The notes under the pieces were generated by a model that was given only the letters and a program-made list of their open reading frames with translations, made no database searches and was not told where the DNA came from. Made by a program: the position numbers and the translations under genes. A stretch of 64,000 nucleotides of DNA from Verrucomicrobiaceae bacterium (GTDB taxonomy: Bacteria; Verrucomicrobiota; Verrucomicrobiia; Verrucomicrobiales; Verrucomicrobiaceae), in contig CANNQP010000005.1 in the NCBI GenBank assembly GCA_947507875.1, positions 1-64,000 on the forward strand, in the 5' to 3' direction. Shown here piece after piece: positions 62,473 through 64,000 of the stretch (its first letter is position 1; the number at the start of each line of letters is the position of its first letter).

Positions 62473-63354
62473 ATGGCATTGCCTTTGCACTCCTTCTACC
62501 CTGCTCCACTTTTGGCTGTGAGCGCCAAGGCATCGGAGATGGTACATGGCAGTGACTTCTTCAGTTTCTTAACCAATTCGGTGGTGGTTGCGCTTTGTGT
62601 GTTAGGCCTTGTTTTTGCTTTCTCACGTAAGGCGACGACAGGAATGGCTTTGATTCCTCACAAAGCTCAGAACTTATTCGAGTTCTTGGTTGAGTTCCTA
62701 TATGGTCGAATAGAGGGCATTGTGGGAGCAAAGCAGGCTAAGCTAGCATTCCCTCTCCTCGGAACTCTCTTCATTTATATCTTGGTATCTAATTGGTTTG
62801 GTCTTATCCCGGGGGTTGGAACCTGGGGGTTCGGTGAGCCTACTGGGCCCTTCAGTGTGGCTGAAGCTGATAAGCCTCTGTTTCGTCCTCCTACCGCTGA
62901 CTTGAATGCCACGCTGGCCATGGCGTTGTCGGCCTTTGTGGTTTGGTTCTACCTCACCATTAAAGAAATGGGCATCTGGGGTTTTATCATGCATACCTTT
63001 GGTCCCAAAGGCGGTTTAAAAGGGTTAATGGGAATGGTCGTGGGCGTCGTCTTCCTCTTTGTGGGTGTCATCGAAATCGTCTCCATCGTTCTTCGTCCGA
63101 TGACTTTATCCATTCGACTCTATGGTAACATTTTCGCGGGTGAAAGCGTGCTCCATACTCTTGGGGGGCTTCTTGATCAATCAGGTCCGTTCTTGAGTTT
63201 CTTGGGTAGTGTGCTCATTCCTTTCCCTTTCTACTTTATGGAGCTCTTGGTTGGTTTGCTCCAGGCCATTGTTTTCACTCTCCTTTGCTCAGTCTATATT
63301 CAACTTTCCACCACTCATGATGAGCATCATGAAGATGGGGAGCATCATCACTGA
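62473..63354 (+). CDS. atpB: ATP synthase F0 subunit a
   Basis: The 293-residue multi-pass protein is the stator channel of F-type ATP synthase. LRPMTLSIRLYGNIFAGE contains the essential helix-5 Arg, LFIYILVSNWFGLIPG and FYFMELLVGLLQAIVFTLL are family helices. The C-terminus is a His/Glu-rich tail (THDEHHEDGEHHH). First gene of the operon atpB-atpE-atpF; no atpI was seen upstream. Confidence 0.96.
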   Translation: MALPLHSFYPAPLLAVSAKASEMVHGSDFFSFLTNSVVVALCVLGLVFAFSRKATTGMALIPHKAQNLFEFLVEFLYGRIEGIVGAKQAKLAFPLLGTLFIYILVSNWFGLIPGVGTWGFGEPTGPFSVAEADKPLFRPPTADLNATLAMALSAFVVWFYLTIKEMGIWGFIMHTFGPKGGLKGLMGMVVGVVFLFVGVIEIVSIVLRPMTLSIRLYGNIFAGESVLHTLGGLLDQSGPFLSFLGSVLIPFPFYFMELLVGLLQAIVFTLLCSVYIQLSTTHDEHHEDGEHHH

Positions 63355-63437
63355 GTTCCAAGCAAAACCCTTTGGTTGTAGGACCATGCCCAATGTGTGG
63401 ATGCAGCTGAAACAACAACAATACACCCTATCATCCA

Positions 63438-63680
63438 ATGATCACTGAAATCATGACTATGGCCGCTGATGTGGCTCCTGCCGTTGGTGGCGTTTCGGGC
63501 AATATCACTCAAGCTATCGCTGGTGCTGCTGCTGCGATTGGCGTGGGCTTGATTGGTTCCAAGGCTGTTGAAGCTGTGGGCCGCAATCCTGGCGCTTTTG
63601 GTAACATTCTGACCCTTGGCATTATTGCTATGGCTCTCGCTGAAGGTCTGGGCATTCTTGCCTTCTTCGTCAGCAAATAA
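63438..63680 (+). CDS. atpE: ATP synthase F0 subunit c
   Basis: The 80-residue hairpin protein forms the proton-driven c-ring. Helix 1 has AAAAIGVGLIGSKAVEAVGRNPG (loop RNP), and helix 2 IIAMALAEGLGILAFFV with the ion-carrying E69. No helix-1 Gln nor the Thr/Ser after Glu that marks sodium c-rings is present, so proton coupling is likely. The start at 63438 leaves about 20 extra N-terminal residues; the ATG at 63453 is also possible. Confidence 0.96.
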   Translation: MITEIMTMAADVAPAVGGVSGNITQAIAGAAAAIGVGLIGSKAVEAVGRNPGAFGNILTLGIIAMALAEGLGILAFFVSK

Positions 63681-63695
63681 GTTTTGTTACGTTAT

Positions 63696-63723
63696 TCTGG
63701 CGGGCTGTCTTCGGCCCGCCAGA
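63696..63723 (+). terminator. GC-rich stem-loop between atpE and atpF
   Basis: A 10-bp perfect stem (TCTGGCGGGC / GCCCGCCAGA) with an 8-base loop lies 16 bp after the atpE stop. No T-run follows. In an operon where c-subunit is needed in excess, such a hairpin could cause partial termination or protect the atpE 3' end. Confidence 0.5.
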
Positions 63724-63770
63724 CTTCCTCAGTTGAACTTCCGATCGTCTTTCTTTCTCCACTTTTGTTT

Positions 63771-64000
63771 ATGGAATTCCTCTCGCCCATGTATGTCAAA
63801 ATGACCCCAGTGTTCGCGGCTGGTCAGGTGGACGAAATCGTGGAGAAATTTGGTTTGGCTTGGCCTAAGTTTTTAGCTCAGGTATTAATTTTCATCGCAG
63901 TTTATTCGATTCTGAAGAAGTTCGCTTTTGGACCTATTTTGGCAATGCTCGAGCTGCGTCGTCAGCGCATCGCGGATGGCGAGGCTAAACTGGAAAAAAT
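63771..64000 (+). CDS. atpF: ATP synthase F0 subunit b, N-terminal part (3' end outside window)
   Basis: The frame runs off the window after 76 codons. The visible protein has an N-terminal extension (MEFLSPMYVKMTPVFAAGQV), one membrane helix (FLAQVLIFIAVYSILKKFAF) and the start of the stator coiled coil (GPILAMLELRRQRIADGEAK), as in subunit b. It follows atpE and a hairpin on the same strand. Confidence 0.92.
   Translation, partial: MEFLSPMYVKMTPVFAAGQVDEIVEKFGLAWPKFLAQVLIFIAVYSILKKFAFGPILAMLELRRQRIADGEAKLEK

Overview
The window looks like a stretch of chromosome from a Verrucomicrobiota bacterium, probably near Prosthecobacter/Verrucomicrobium. This rests on gene content only, because no rRNA gene is present. 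The signs are paired DUF1592/DUF1552 secreted proteins, a CxPxR sulfatase, an FGE-like protein, sialidase and GH99-like enzymes, ECF sigma factors with membrane tails, a Ser/Thr kinase, a SWIM/SNF2 helicase and a Rho factor with a long Lys/Ala-rich N-terminus. No prophage, insertion sequence, CRISPR array or rRNA operon was seen.

Layout. 1-17.4 kb is GC-rich accessory territory for secreted carbohydrate-related functions. It holds an FAD oxidoreductase, a LamG-like protein, an FGE-like protein, a DUF1592 cytochrome-type protein and a DUF1552 protein (tightly packed, often with overlapping stop/start codons), then a decayed junction, an SRPBCC/AraC-GyrI pair, an esterase-DUF1080 fusion, a divergent IclR/SDR pair, a beta-helix/beta-propeller fusion and a GH10-like protein. 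Two paralogous alkyltransferase-like (MGMT family) genes sit at 8.7 and 17.0 kb. 17.4-28.5 kb is mostly housekeeping: prfC, yebC-rho, and a five-gene minus-strand operon (membrane protein, M48 peptidase, squalene/phytoene synthase, argA-type NAGS, secreted toroid protein), then ychF. 28.5-41.2 kb is again accessory: an ECF sigma factor operon whose last gene is broken by one stop codon, a sulfatase, a compact kinase facing a large unknown protein, a GH2-like hydrolase, a sialidase and a GH99-like/esterase fusion. 41.4-64 kb mixes housekeeping and unknown genes: ridA, a renalase-like oxidoreductase, tRNA-Leu(CAA), obg, an enolase-superfamily enzyme, ispF, an M20 deacylase, a solitary HlyD-type adaptor, an RfaE2-PurN fusion, an LptF/G permease, an SNF2 helicase, a hybrid histidine kinase, a yidB / kinase-fold protein / small Cys-rich membrane protein cluster, and the start of the F-type ATP synthase operon (atpB, atpE, atpF running off the end).

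The most interesting items are: (1) a single ORF joining an ADP-heptose-pathway adenylyltransferase to a purine-pathway formyltransferase; (2) an unrecognised protein at 61.1-62.2 kb with a kinase-like catalytic layout, 6 bp after yidB; (3) the duplicated MGMT-like genes, which have lost the active cysteine; (4) a perfect CRP/FNR-type palindrome just upstream of the ATP synthase genes; (5) a truncated sigma-factor copy and a nonsense-interrupted TIM-barrel gene, which mark ongoing gene decay; (6) a GH10-like protein lacking its acid/base glutamate.
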